From positions 186,001 through 250,000 of the forward strand of contig NZ_JABMJK010000008.1 of the NCBI RefSeq assembly GCF_013376005.1: DNA of 64,000 bases. The letters are read 5' to 3'. Both the position numbers and the translations under genes were made by a program. The stretch comes from Duganella sp. SG902. Its GTDB lineage: Bacteria; Pseudomonadota; Gammaproteobacteria; Burkholderiales; Burkholderiaceae_D. This document shows, one piece after another, positions 24,442 through 34,180 of the stretch; position 1 is the stretch's first letter, and each line of letters starts with the position of its first letter. Under the pieces are notes generated by a model, which was not told the DNA's origin, searched no databases, and saw only the letters and a list, made by a program, of their open reading frames with translations.

Positions 24442-25935
24442 TCAATCGTTCGCCAGGTCCGCAGTCGCCGGACCGTGATAGGTCGGCACGCCGGTCAGCA
24501 CGCCGTGGAAGTCTTTCAGGATCGGCCCGACCCGCAGGCCGCCGGTGCCGACCGAGAAGCGGCGGATGCTGCGCTCGTGCGAGCTGCCGCGTTTCTTGAA
24601 CACGGAAATCGCCTGCTGCACGTCGCCGTCGCACTCGAAGTAGCGCAGCATGATGATGTTGTCGGCCAGGTAGCTGGCGTCGACCGAGCTGCTCATGCCG
24701 GTGCCCAGTATGCCCTGCTGCACGCCGACCAGGATGCTGACCACGCCGCGCTGGCCGAGGTAGGTCAGCAGCTCGTGCAGGTAGATGATGAGGAAGCGTT
24801 CGTCCGGCACCGCGTTCAGGTAGCCGTTCAGGCTGTCGATCACCACCACCCGCGCGCCGCGCTCCACCGCCGCCGTGACGGCGGTGGAAAACTCGCCGGG
24901 CGACAGTTCGGCCGGATCGATCTGCTGCACCGTGAGCAGGCCGTCGCGGATCGCGTCGTGCAGGTTCAGGCCCAGGTTCGTGCAGCGGTTCAGCATGTTG
25001 TTGCGCGCTTCCTCGAACAGGAACATGGCGCATGGCTCGCCGCGCAGCGTGGCCGCGTGCACGAACTGCGCCGCCAGCGAGGATTTGCCGGTGCCCGACG
25101 GTCCGCTTATCAGCGTGCTCATGCCTTCCTCCAGGCCGCCGCCGATCAGGCTGTCGAGCGTGGGCATGCCGCTCGAGAGTTGGCGGCGCGGGCCATTCTC
25201 ACGCGAGTGGGCCGCCACCAGGCGCGGATAGACCTGCAGGCCGCCCTTGACGATCTTGTAGTCGTGCGCGCCGCCGCGGAAGGCCACGCCCCGATACTTG
25301 ACCACGCGCAGGCGGCGGCGCTCGGCGCCATAGGCCTGGTCGGCCAGCTCCAGCGTCAGCACCGCGTGCGCCACGCTGCGCACCTGCAAGTCGGTGCTGA
25401 GGGCGGTGCGGTCGTCCAGCAAAATCGAGGTGCAGCTGCGGCTGCTCAGGTACTGCTTGAGTGCCAGCACCTGGCGCCGGTAGCGCAACGGGCTTTCCGC
25501 CAGCAGCTGCAGCTCGGACAGCGAGTCCAGCACCAGGCGGCGCGGCTGGTGGCGGTCAACCGCCGCCAGGATGCGCTGGGTGGTGCTGCCGAGCTCGATC
25601 TCGGAAGGGTGGAAAATGGTGTATTGCTGATCCGGGTTCAGCGCCTTTTCGTCGGGGATGATTTCCTCGATGTGGATGCCGTCCATGTCCCAGCCGTGCG
25701 AGGCCGCGACGCTGCGCAGCTCGACCGAGGTTTCGGCCAGCGTGATGTACAGCGTGGACTCGCCCCGGCGCTCGCCTTCAAGCAAAAATTGGAGTGCCAG
25801 CGTGGTCTTGCCGGTGCCCGGCTCGCCCTCCACGAGGTAGAGCCGGTCGCTGGTCAGGCCGCCGGACAGGATGTCGTCCAGACCCGGTACGCCAGTCGAT
25901 AGAAAGTCAGTAGTAACGCTGTTTTGCTCTTCCAT
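24442..25935 (-). CDS. Double-domain KaiC-like RecA-superfamily ATPase
   Basis: A 497-residue protein with two KaiC ATPase domains. Walker A sequences are GEPGTGKTT (37-45) and GPSGTGKSS (278-286), and Walker B-like strands are RLVLDSLSEL and VVVIDSLNGY. The second domain keeps the glutamate pair EE (308-309). At the place of the cyanobacterial Ser431-Thr432 phosphosites the sequence is Ser421-Tyr422. No KaiA or KaiB gene is nearby. The partner is probably the kinase encoded 5 bp downstream; KaiC-like proteins next to kinases are widespread in non-cyanobacteria and are linked to stress or timing signals. The ATG at 25935 gives a full first domain. Confidence 0.9.
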   Translation of the reverse strand: MEEQNSVTTDFLSTGVPGLDDILSGGLTSDRLYLVEGEPGTGKTTLALQFLLEGERRGESTLYITLAETSVELRSVAASHGWDMDGIHIEEIIPDEKALNPDQQYTIFHPSEIELGSTTQRILAAVDRHQPRRLVLDSLSELQLLAESPLRYRRQVLALKQYLSSRSCTSILLDDRTALSTDLQVRSVAHAVLTLELADQAYGAERRRLRVVKYRGVAFRGGAHDYKIVKGGLQVYPRLVAAHSRENGPRRQLSSGMPTLDSLIGGGLEEGMSTLISGPSGTGKSSLAAQFVHAATLRGEPCAMFLFEEARNNMLNRCTNLGLNLHDAIRDGLLTVQQIDPAELSPGEFSTAVTAAVERGARVVVIDSLNGYLNAVPDERFLIIYLHELLTYLGQRGVVSILVGVQQGILGTGMSSSVDASYLADNIIMLRYFECDGDVQQAISVFKKRGSSHERSIRRFSVGTGGLRVGPILKDFHGVLTGVPTYHGPATADLAND

Positions 25936-26013
25936 GAGTCAGACCCGCAACATAAATGCCGATGTTGGAAAATACTACATGAACGCGAGGAAATGAGATG
26001 TTCGATAGCGCAC

Positions 26014-28161
26014 TTATCGTCGCGCGCGCAACTGCATGCCTTGCTGCTTGTGGCGGTACATGGCGCGGTCGGCGCGGCCCAGCAGCATTTCGGTGTCCTG
26101 CGGGTCGTCCGGGTGGTGGATGGCGATGCCGATGCTGGCGCTCAGCGACACGGTGGCGGTCTTCAGGATGAACGGGCGCTGCAGTGCCGGCAGCAGCTTG
26201 TCGGCCGCCTCCTGGGCGGCGTCGTCGCTGTGCAGCATTTCGAGGATGACCACGAATTCGTCGCCGGCCAGGCGGCCGACCGTGTCGGTCTTGCGCACCG
26301 CGCCGCGCACGCGCTCGGCGAACTGGCGCAGCAGCTCGTCGCCTTCCTCGTGGCCATAGCGGTCGTTGACCTGCTTGAAGCGGTCGAGGTCGAGGAAGAA
26401 CACGGCGCAGCTCTGGCGCAGGCGGTTGGCGCGCTGCAGCGCCTCGGGCAGGGCCTGCATCAGCGCGCGCCGGTTCGGCAGTCCGGTCAGGGTATCCTTC
26501 AGCGCCATCGCCTCCATCGACGCGAACAGCGACTTGCGCTCGCTGATGTCGTGCAGGAAGGCGATGAACAGGTGGCCGCTGCTGCGCGGCACGTAGGCCA
26601 GCGACACCTCCACCGGCAGCTCCTGGCCGGCGCGGTTGTGCAGCGTCAGCTCGACCCGGCGGCTCAGCATGGCGGCGGCGCCGTCGCCGCTGTCGGCCAG
26701 CTGGCGCATGTCGCGCTCGTAGGCGCGGCGCAGCAGCGGCGGCAGCATCATGGCCGCCAGCGGCTGGCCGATGACCTCGCTGCGCTTCCAGCCCAGCAGT
26801 TTCTCGGCCTGCAGGTTCCACTCGCGCACCACGCCGCCCGGGTCGAGCGCGATGAAGGCGTCGTGGGCGTTGTCGAGAATCGCCCGCAGCTCGGCCGCGC
26901 GTTCCTGCAGCAGCTGCTGGGTGGTCTGTTCCTGCGCCAGCGCGCGCTCCAGCTGCAGCGCCTTGCGGGCGATCTCGCGGGTGCGCTCGGCCACCGCCGA
27001 CTCCAGCTTCTCGTTCATGCCGCGCAGCTGGTCGACGTGGTTCTGTTCGTTGCGCAGCATCTCGCTCAGCGCGCGCGACAGCACCTGCACCTCGTGGTAG
27101 CTATCGTCGCGCCGCACGACCGGCAGCGCGGCGGCGTCGTCCGGCGCCGCCAGCCGTTCCTCGATGGCGCGGCTGAGGGCGTTCAGCGGACGGGTGAAGC
27201 GGCGCGCCACGGCGGCGGCGGCCAGCGCCATCGCCAGGCCCAGCACGGCGCCCAGCAGCAGGATCTGGCGCTCCAGCGCGCGCGCGCCGGACAGGGCCAG
27301 CTCTTCCGGCTGGCGCACCAGGATGGCCCAGCTCAGGGTGGCCGGATCGTCGGCGTGGCCGGTGCGGGCGTAGCCGGTGAGGTAGCTGCGGCCGTCGGCC
27401 CAGGTCTCCTTGAGCGCGCCGGAGGCGCCGCTGTGGGCCAGCGTCAGGCTGTCGCTGTCGATCTTTTGCTCCTCCATGCCCGGCGGGCCGAGGATGACGG
27501 TGCCGTCGCGCCGCACCACGAAGATCTCGGCCGAGTATTGCCTGTCGGCTGGCGCGAAGATGGTTTGCACCATGCGCCGCGCCCAGCCCCAGCTCATGTG
27601 CACCGACAGCACGCCGCGGTACTGGCCGTCGGCGCCGGTGACCGGGCCGGAGGCGTCGACGAAGCGCCATGGATCGGTGTTGGCCGGCAGCTTCTTGCCC
27701 AGCAGGTTGGCCGGATGGATGTCGCCGGCGTAGATCTTGTCCTGGCCGCCCTTGAACCAGTCGCGCTGGCTGACGTCCACGCCTTCCTGCACGCCCTGGG
27801 TGCCGGCGAACACCTTGCCGTCCGGCGTGGCCAGGCCGATCCAGGCGTAGTCGGGGAAGGTTCTTTGCAGGCTTTCCAGCACCTCGCGCACCTCGGCCGG
27901 CGTGCGGCCCTCGCGCACGCGCGGCAGCTCGGACAGCAGCTGGACGTCGCTGGTGGCCTTGCGCACCACGCCGTTGAGCGCGTCGCGCATCTGCCAGGAC
28001 AGCTGCTGCAGTCTTTGCTCGGCCTCGCGGCGGGCGTAGTCGATGGCGAAATGGTCGACCAATATCAGCAGCGACAACACGGTCAACAGCACCGTCGCGC
28101 TCACGCCCACGGTCACCAGGGTGGTGAGGCGGGGACGGGCGGCAGGGGACGACGGAAGCAT
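26014..28161 (-). CDS. Membrane diguanylate cyclase (Cache sensor, HAMP, PAS, GGDEF)
   Basis: About 715 residues. The first membrane helix (about 15-38) is followed by a large periplasmic double-Cache sensor, a second helix with QILLLGAVLGLAMALAAAAVARR, HAMP, a coiled coil, a PAS domain and GGDEF. The active loop reads AGDEF (632-636), a variant that is usually active, and an RxxD product-inhibition site (RKTD, 623-626) precedes it by five residues. It would make c-di-GMP in response to a periplasmic small molecule. It lies 78 bp upstream of the KaiC-like gene on the same strand. The start at 28161 (ATGCTTCCG) is preferred because the frame upstream adds 33 atypical residues. Confidence 0.88.
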   Translation of the reverse strand: MLPSSPAARPRLTTLVTVGVSATVLLTVLSLLILVDHFAIDYARREAEQRLQQLSWQMRDALNGVVRKATSDVQLLSELPRVREGRTPAEVREVLESLQRTFPDYAWIGLATPDGKVFAGTQGVQEGVDVSQRDWFKGGQDKIYAGDIHPANLLGKKLPANTDPWRFVDASGPVTGADGQYRGVLSVHMSWGWARRMVQTIFAPADRQYSAEIFVVRRDGTVILGPPGMEEQKIDSDSLTLAHSGASGALKETWADGRSYLTGYARTGHADDPATLSWAILVRQPEELALSGARALERQILLLGAVLGLAMALAAAAVARRFTRPLNALSRAIEERLAAPDDAAALPVVRRDDSYHEVQVLSRALSEMLRNEQNHVDQLRGMNEKLESAVAERTREIARKALQLERALAQEQTTQQLLQERAAELRAILDNAHDAFIALDPGGVVREWNLQAEKLLGWKRSEVIGQPLAAMMLPPLLRRAYERDMRQLADSGDGAAAMLSRRVELTLHNRAGQELPVEVSLAYVPRSSGHLFIAFLHDISERKSLFASMEAMALKDTLTGLPNRRALMQALPEALQRANRLRQSCAVFFLDLDRFKQVNDRYGHEEGDELLRQFAERVRGAVRKTDTVGRLAGDEFVVILEMLHSDDAAQEAADKLLPALQRPFILKTATVSLSASIGIAIHHPDDPQDTEMLLGRADRAMYRHKQQGMQLRARR

Positions 28162-28303
28162 GGGCTGCACTGGGGGACCGAAAAGATGTCGGAAAGAAAG
28201 TGATTTGATTGTAGCATCGCCCACCCTGGCGCAAGCCCTTGTCCTAGGCAATTTTGCCACCTTAAACCACGCTTAAGCTTTCCGCACCGCACAAGAAAGT
28301 TGC

Positions 28304-28332
28304 TTGACTTAATTAGAATGATCGTTCATTCT
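28304..28332 (+). promoter_or_regulatory. Promoter element with TetR-type operator for the RND efflux operon
   Basis: A -35-like TTGACT (28304-28309) is followed by the palindrome AGAATGATCGTTCATTCT (28315-28332), with 7-bp perfect arms and a 4-bp centre. This is the size and symmetry of TetR-family operators at efflux operons. It lies 39 bp before the adaptor start. The likely repressor is the TetR protein encoded at the end of the same locus (34245-34856). Confidence 0.7.
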
Positions 28333-28370
28333 ACGGTTTGTGCTTATTTTTTATACAGAAAGTCCATCCC

Positions 28371-29594
28371 ATGGAAGCCTTTTTCTGCAAAAAACCTCTG
28401 CTGCGGAGCGCTGGCGCCGCAGCCATGATCACCGCGATCGCCGTCCTGGCCGGTTGCTCCAAATCCACGACCGAAGCACCTCGCACGCAGCAGGTGGCGG
28501 AAGTGGGCGTATTCAAGGTGGCGCGGGAAGCGCTGCAAATCACGACCGAACTGCCGGGCCGCACCGCCGCTTATCAAGTGGCCGAGGTGCGACCGCAGGT
28601 CAGCGGTCTGATTCAGAAACGCCTGTTTGTCGAGGGCGCCGACGTCAAGGCCGGCGTCCCGCTGTACCAGATCGACGCGGCCATTTACCAGGCCGCCTAC
28701 AACTCGGCCAAGGCCGCGCTGGCCAAGGCCAGGGCCAACCTGGCGGCGGCCGCGCCGAAAGTGGCGCGCTACAAGGACCTGGTGGCGATCGAAGGCGTGA
28801 GCCGCCAGGACTACGACGACGCCGTCGCCGCCCACGAGCAGGCCAAGGCCGACGTGGAATCGGCCGTCGCCGCGCTGGAGCAAGCCAAGATCAATCTCGA
28901 TTACACCCACGTCGACGCGCCGATCGGCGGCCGCATCAGCCGTTCGGCGGTGACGCCGGGCGCGCTGGTGACCGCCAACCAGGCCACCGCGCTGACCACC
29001 GTGCAGCAGCTGGACCCGATCTACGTCGACGTCACCCAGACCAGCGAGGACATGCTGCGCCTGAAGCGCGAGATCGAAAGCGGCGGCCTGAAAACCGGCG
29101 GCGGCCAGGCCAAGGTCACGCTGCTGCTGTCGGACGGCACCAAGTACGCGCAGGACGGCAAGCTGCAGTTCTCCGACGTGACGGTCGATCCGGGCACCGG
29201 CAACGTCACGTTGCGCGCGCTGTTCCCGAATCCCAAGCATGATCTGCTGCCGGGCATGTTCGTGCGCGCGGTGATCGAGTCGGGCGTCGACGAACACGCG
29301 ATCGCCGTGCCGCAGCAGGGCGTGACCCGCAATCCCAAGGGCGAGGCCACCGCGCTGGTGTTGAACAAGGAAGGCAAGGTCGAACAGCGCACGCTGGTCA
29401 CCGGCGGCACGCTGGGCAACAAGTGGCTGGTGAAATCGGGCCTGAACGAGGGCGACCTGCTGATCGTGGAAGGCGTGCAGAAAGTGCGGCCGGGGGCGCC
29501 GGCAAGCGCCGCCAAGCCGTCCGCCACGCTGGCCGCCGGCGGCTCGCCGGGCGCCGGCGGCGCCACGCCAGCCAACGCCAAGAGCGCGCAATAA
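28371..29594 (+). CDS. RND efflux periplasmic adaptor (membrane fusion protein, AcrA-like)
   Basis: A 407-residue lipoprotein with lipobox LAGC near residue 24. It then has the classic adaptor layout: barrel-sandwich strand VAEVRPQVSGLIQKRLFVEGADVKAG, an alpha-hairpin (about 95-165), the second half lipoyl LDYTHVDAPIGGRISRS, the beta-barrel and a C-terminal membrane-proximal domain. It links the inner-membrane pump to the outer-membrane channel. It is first of three genes with short gaps (11 and 1 bp) and lies behind the palindromic operator. The ATG at 28371 starts the signal peptide; an in-frame upstream start would add 11 residues. Confidence 0.93.
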   Translation: MEAFFCKKPLLRSAGAAAMITAIAVLAGCSKSTTEAPRTQQVAEVGVFKVAREALQITTELPGRTAAYQVAEVRPQVSGLIQKRLFVEGADVKAGVPLYQIDAAIYQAAYNSAKAALAKARANLAAAAPKVARYKDLVAIEGVSRQDYDDAVAAHEQAKADVESAVAALEQAKINLDYTHVDAPIGGRISRSAVTPGALVTANQATALTTVQQLDPIYVDVTQTSEDMLRLKREIESGGLKTGGGQAKVTLLLSDGTKYAQDGKLQFSDVTVDPGTGNVTLRALFPNPKHDLLPGMFVRAVIESGVDEHAIAVPQQGVTRNPKGEATALVLNKEGKVEQRTLVTGGTLGNKWLVKSGLNEGDLLIVEGVQKVRPGAPASAAKPSATLAAGGSPGAGGATPANAKSAQ

Positions 29595-29605
29595 GGAGCT
29601 GACCC

Positions 29606-32600
29606 ATGTCCCGTTTCTTTATTGATCGCCCGATTTTCGCGTGGGTGGTCGCGATCGTCATCATGCTCGCGGGCGTGATCGCGATTCTCGGCCTGCCGAT
29701 ATCGCAGTATCCAAGCATCGCACCGCCGTCGATTTCGATCACCGGCTCGTATCCGGGCGCCTCGGCCAAGACGGTGGAAGACGCCGTGACCCAGATCATC
29801 GAACAAAAGATGAAGGGTATCGACGGCCTGCGCTACATGTCCTCGTCGTCCGATTCGACCGGCGGCGTCACCATCACCCTGACCTTCAAGAGCGGCACCA
29901 ATCCTGACATCGCGCAGGTGCAGGTGCAGAACAAGCTGCAGCTGGCGACGCCGCTGCTGCCTGCCGCCGTTCAGCAGCAGGGCCTGGTGGTGGCCAAGGC
30001 CACCAAGAACTTCCTGATGGTGGTGGGCTTCGTGTCCGAGGACGGCTCCATGAAGCAGGCCGACATCGGCGACTACGTGGCCGCCAGCGTGATCGACCCG
30101 ATCTCGCGCGTGGAAGGCGTGGGCGACGTGACCAACTTCGGCTCGCAGTACGCCATGCGCATCTGGCTGGACGCGGCCAAGCTGCAAAGCTACCAGCTGA
30201 CGCCCGCCGACGTGTCGTCGGCCATCACCGCGCAGAACACCGAGGTGTCCGCCGGTGAACTGGGCGGCTTGCCGTCCGTCGCCGGCCAGCAGCTGAACGC
30301 CACCGTGACCGCGCAAAGCCGCTTGCAGACCGCCGAACAATTCGGCGCCATCCTGCTGAAGACCGCCACCAATGGCGCCACCGTGCACCTGCGCGACGTC
30401 GCCCGCATGGAGCTGGGCAGCGAGACCTACAACATCCTGGCGCGCTACAACGGCAAGCCGGCGTCCGGCATCGCCATCAAGCTGGCCACCGGCGCCAACG
30501 CGCTGGACACCGCCAACGCGGTGAAGGCCAAGATCGCGCAGCTCGAGAAGCAGTTCCCGCATGGCATGAAGGCGGTGATCGCCTTCGACACCACCCCGTT
30601 CGTCAAGCTGTCGATCGAGGAGGTGGTGAAGACGCTGGTGGAAGCGGTGATCCTGGTGTTCCTGGTGATGTACCTGTTCCTGCAAAACTTCCGCGCCACG
30701 CTGATTCCGACCATGGCGGTGCCGGTGGTGCTGCTGGGTACCTTCGCCATCCTGTCGGCGCTGGGCTATTCGATCAACACGCTGACCATGTTCGCCGTGG
30801 TGCTGGCGATCGGCCTGCTGGTGGACGACGCCATCGTGGTGGTGGAGAACGTCGAGCGCGTGATGACGGAGGAGGGCTTGTCGCCGCTGGAGGCGACCCG
30901 CAAGTCCATGAGCCAGATCAGCGGCGCGCTGGTGGGTATCGCCATGGTGCTGTCGGCGGTGTTTGTGCCGATGGCCTTCTTCAGCGGTTCGACCGGCGTG
31001 ATTTACCGCCAGTTCTCGATCACGATCGTGTCGGCCATGGTGTTGTCGGTGCTGGTGGCGATGATCTTCACGCCGGCGCTGTGCGCGACCATCCTGAAGC
31101 CGGTGGAAAAAGGCCATCACCTGACCGACAAGGGCTTCTTCGGCTGGTTCAACCGCACCTTTGAGCGCAGCACCAACAAGTACCAGGGCATGGTTGGCGC
31201 GATCCTGAATCGCGGCGGCCGTTCGCTGGCGGTGTACGGCGCCATCGTGGTGGTGCTGGCGCTTGTCTTCATGCGCCTGCCAACCTCCTTCCTGCCGGAA
31301 GAGGACCAGGGCGTGCTGTTCTCGCAAATCCAGCTGCCGACCGGCGCCACGCAGGAGCGCACGCTGAAGGTGATTGAAAAGGTCGAGGACCACTTCCTGA
31401 ACGATGAAAAGCAGGCTGTCGCATCGGTGTTCGCGGTGGCCGGCTTCAGCTTCAGCGGCAATGGCCAGAACAGCGGCATCGCCTTCGTGCGGATGAAGGA
31501 CTGGGCCGAGCGTCCGGGCGCCGCGAATCGCGTGAGCGCGATCGTCGGCCGCGCCATGGGCAAGTTCTCGCAGATCAAGGATGCGATGGTGTTCGCCTTC
31601 GCCCCGCCTGCGGTGCTGGAGCTGGGTAACGCCAGCGGCTTCGACCTGCAGCTGCAGGATATCGGCGGCGTCGGTCACGACGCGCTGATGGCGGCGCGTA
31701 ACCAGATGCTGGGCATGGCGTCCAAGAGTCCTGTGCTGGTGGGCGTGCGCCCCAACGGCCAGGAGGACACGCCACAGTACAAGATCACCGTCGATCAGCA
31801 GAAGGCGATCGCGCTTGGCCTGAAGGTGGAGGACGTGAACAAGGTGCTGAGCACCGCCTGGGGTAGCGCCTACGTCAACGACTTCGTCGACCGCGGCCGC
31901 GTGAAGAAGGTGTACCTGCAAGGTTCGGCCGAGGCGCGCATGACGCCGGAAGACCTGAACAAGTGGTTCGTGCGTAACGCCGACGGCCAGATGGTGCCTT
32001 TCTCGGCCTTCACCACCGGCCAGTGGATCTACGCCTCGCCGCGCCTGGAACGCTACAACGGCCTGCCGTCGACCGAGATCCTTGGCATGCCGGCGCCGGG
32101 CCAGTCGTCGGGCGTGGCCATGAAGGAGATCGAAAAACTGGCGGAGCAACTGCCGCCGGGTATCGGCTTCGAGTGGACCGGCCTGTCGACCGAGGAACGC
32201 GACTCCGGCTCGCAGACCACGCAGCTGTATGCGATCTCGATCCTGATCGTGTTCCTGTGCCTGGCCGCGCTGTATGAAAGCTGGTCGGTGCCGTTCTCGG
32301 TGCTGCTGGTGGTGCCGCTGGGCGTGGTGGGCACGGTGCTGGCGACGTTTGTGTTCAAGCTCTCGAACGACGTCTACTTCCAGGTCGGCCTGCTGACCGT
32401 GATCGGTCTGGCGGCGAAGAACGCCATCCTGATCGTGGAATTCGCCAAGGAGCTGCAGGAGCAGGGCGTGGAGCTGAAACAGGCCACGCTGCAGGCGGTG
32501 AAACTGCGCCTGCGTCCCATCCTGATGACTTCCATCGCCTTTGGCCTGGGCGTGCTGCCGCTGGCGATCAGCAGCGGCGCCGGTTCCGGCAGCCAGAACG

Positions 32601-32737
32601 CGATCGGCGTGGGCGTGTTGGGCGGGATGCTGACGGCGACCTTCCTGGGCATCTTCTTCGTGCCGCTGTTCTTTGTGCTGGTGCGCGGCTACTTCGCGCC
32701 GAAGACGGCCGCTCCCGCAACTGTAGAGGTGCATTGA
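29606..32737 (+). CDS. RND efflux inner-membrane pump (HAE-1 family, AcrB-like)
   Basis: A 1043-residue pump of standard length. It opens with SRFFIDRPIFAWVVAI, has the proton-relay pair Asp407-Asp408 in LLVDDAIVVVENVER, and shows the second helix group with GLAAKNAILIVEFAKEL and PILMTSIAFGLGVLPLA. Twelve membrane helices and two large periplasmic loops are evident. It would export hydrophobic drugs or metabolites by proton antiport with the adaptor and channel encoded on either side. GGAGC before the ATG is the ribosome site. Confidence 0.96.
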   Translation: MSRFFIDRPIFAWVVAIVIMLAGVIAILGLPISQYPSIAPPSISITGSYPGASAKTVEDAVTQIIEQKMKGIDGLRYMSSSSDSTGGVTITLTFKSGTNPDIAQVQVQNKLQLATPLLPAAVQQQGLVVAKATKNFLMVVGFVSEDGSMKQADIGDYVAASVIDPISRVEGVGDVTNFGSQYAMRIWLDAAKLQSYQLTPADVSSAITAQNTEVSAGELGGLPSVAGQQLNATVTAQSRLQTAEQFGAILLKTATNGATVHLRDVARMELGSETYNILARYNGKPASGIAIKLATGANALDTANAVKAKIAQLEKQFPHGMKAVIAFDTTPFVKLSIEEVVKTLVEAVILVFLVMYLFLQNFRATLIPTMAVPVVLLGTFAILSALGYSINTLTMFAVVLAIGLLVDDAIVVVENVERVMTEEGLSPLEATRKSMSQISGALVGIAMVLSAVFVPMAFFSGSTGVIYRQFSITIVSAMVLSVLVAMIFTPALCATILKPVEKGHHLTDKGFFGWFNRTFERSTNKYQGMVGAILNRGGRSLAVYGAIVVVLALVFMRLPTSFLPEEDQGVLFSQIQLPTGATQERTLKVIEKVEDHFLNDEKQAVASVFAVAGFSFSGNGQNSGIAFVRMKDWAERPGAANRVSAIVGRAMGKFSQIKDAMVFAFAPPAVLELGNASGFDLQLQDIGGVGHDALMAARNQMLGMASKSPVLVGVRPNGQEDTPQYKITVDQQKAIALGLKVEDVNKVLSTAWGSAYVNDFVDRGRVKKVYLQGSAEARMTPEDLNKWFVRNADGQMVPFSAFTTGQWIYASPRLERYNGLPSTEILGMPAPGQSSGVAMKEIEKLAEQLPPGIGFEWTGLSTEERDSGSQTTQLYAISILIVFLCLAALYESWSVPFSVLLVVPLGVVGTVLATFVFKLSNDVYFQVGLLTVIGLAAKNAILIVEFAKELQEQGVELKQATLQAVKLRLRPILMTSIAFGLGVLPLAISSGAGSGSQNAIGVGVLGGMLTATFLGIFFVPLFFVLVRGYFAPKTAAPATVEVH

Positions 32738-32738
32738 T

Positions 32739-34172
32739 ATGAAAAAGTCTTTAATCACGATGGCGGCGCTGGCGATGTTGGCCGGCTGCAGCCTGGCGCC
32801 GGTGTATGAACGCCCGGCGCAACCGGTGGCGCAAGCCTGGCCGACGGGCGACGCCTACAAGGGCGTGCCCGCCGCCGCCGACGCCAGGCCGGTGTCGCAA
32901 ATCCTGTGGCGCGACTACTTCGCCGACGACAAGCTGCGCAAGGTGATCGAGCTGGCGCTGGCCAACAACCGCGACCTGCGCGTCTCGGTCCTCAATATCG
33001 AGAAGGCCAAGGCCCAGTACAACATCGACACGGCGGCGCTGCTGCCGAAGCTGTCGGCCAACGTCAATCAGAACGCCTCGCGCACGCCGTCGACCATGAC
33101 CGGCACCGGCGAGGCGGCCATCAACCGCCAGTACAACGGCGGCTTGGTGATGTCCTCGTATGAGCTGGACTTCTTCGGCAAGGTGCGCAACCAGTCCGAG
33201 GCCGGCCTGCAGAGCTACCTCGGCACCGAGGAGGCGCGCCGCACGCAGCAGATCACGCTGGTGTCGGAAGTGGCCAACGCCTACCTGACGCTGATCGCGG
33301 ACCAGCAGCGCCTGAAGCTGGCGCAGGAAACCCTGAAAAGCCAGCAGACCACCTATGAACTGAGCCAGAAGCGCTTCGCCTCCGGCGTGGTGGCCGGCAC
33401 CGACATGTACGACGCCCAGACCACGCTGGAATCGGCGCGCAACGACGTCGCGGTCTACACCGCGCAGGTGGCGCTGGACCAGAACGCGCTGACGCTGCTG
33501 GTGGGCAGCGCCGTGCCTGAGGAACTGCTGCCGGCCGGCGACCTCGCGGAAGTGACCCAGCTGGCGGCGATTCCGGCCGGCCTGCCATCGGACCTGCTGC
33601 AATCGCGTCCGGACGTGCAGGAGGCGGAGCGCGCGCTGCGCGCCGCCAACGCCAACATCGGCGTGGCGCGTGCCGCCTTCTTCCCGAGCATTTCGCTGAC
33701 GGCGTCCGGCGGCAGCGCCAGCTCCACCTTGTCCGGCCTGTTCAAGGCCGGCTCCTCGGCGTGGACCTTCGCGCCGGCCATCAACCTGCCCATCTTCGAC
33801 GGGGGCGTCAACCGCGCCAACCTGAACATCGCCAAGGCGGAACGCGACATCTCGGTGGCGCAGTACGAGAAGGCGGTGCAGACCGCGTTCCGCGAAGTGG
33901 CCGACGCCCTGGCCACGCGCGGCACGCTGGACGAGCGCCTGGCGTCGCAGCAAGCGCTGGTGGATGCGGCGCAGAAGAGCTACTCCATCAACGAGGCGCG
34001 CTACCGCAAGGGCGCGGACTCCTACCTGAACGCGCTGGTGTCGCAGCGCGCGTTGTATTCGGCCCAGCAAGGTCTGATCACCACGCGCCTGGCCAAGAGC
34101 AGCAACGCCGTCACCCTGTACAAGGTGCTGGGCGGCGGCTGGCAGCCGGAGTTGCCGCAACCGCGCGGCTAG
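32739..34172 (+). CDS. RND outer-membrane channel (NodT/OprM family lipoprotein)
   Basis: A 477-residue lipoprotein with lipobox LAGC at about 13-16, followed by SLAPVYERP typical of OprM-like channels. Two TolC-type repeats follow, each with long helices (QQRLKLAQETLKSQQTTYELSQKRFASGVV, and the matching second half with YSINEARYRKGADSYLNAL). It forms the trimeric exit duct for the pump. The start is 1 bp after the pump stop. Confidence 0.94.
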   Translation: MKKSLITMAALAMLAGCSLAPVYERPAQPVAQAWPTGDAYKGVPAAADARPVSQILWRDYFADDKLRKVIELALANNRDLRVSVLNIEKAKAQYNIDTAALLPKLSANVNQNASRTPSTMTGTGEAAINRQYNGGLVMSSYELDFFGKVRNQSEAGLQSYLGTEEARRTQQITLVSEVANAYLTLIADQQRLKLAQETLKSQQTTYELSQKRFASGVVAGTDMYDAQTTLESARNDVAVYTAQVALDQNALTLLVGSAVPEELLPAGDLAEVTQLAAIPAGLPSDLLQSRPDVQEAERALRAANANIGVARAAFFPSISLTASGGSASSTLSGLFKAGSSAWTFAPAINLPIFDGGVNRANLNIAKAERDISVAQYEKAVQTAFREVADALATRGTLDERLASQQALVDAAQKSYSINEARYRKGADSYLNALVSQRALYSAQQGLITTRLAKSSNAVTLYKVLGGGWQPELPQPRG

Positions 34173-34180
34173 GCCGGTGC

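Noticed and set aside
29021..32758. Very long minus-strand open frame (over 1200 codons) opposite the RND pump gene
   Set aside because: It is the antisense shadow of a GC-rich gene: His/Arg/Gln-rich low-complexity translation, no domain, and the plus strand has a complete AcrB-like protein.
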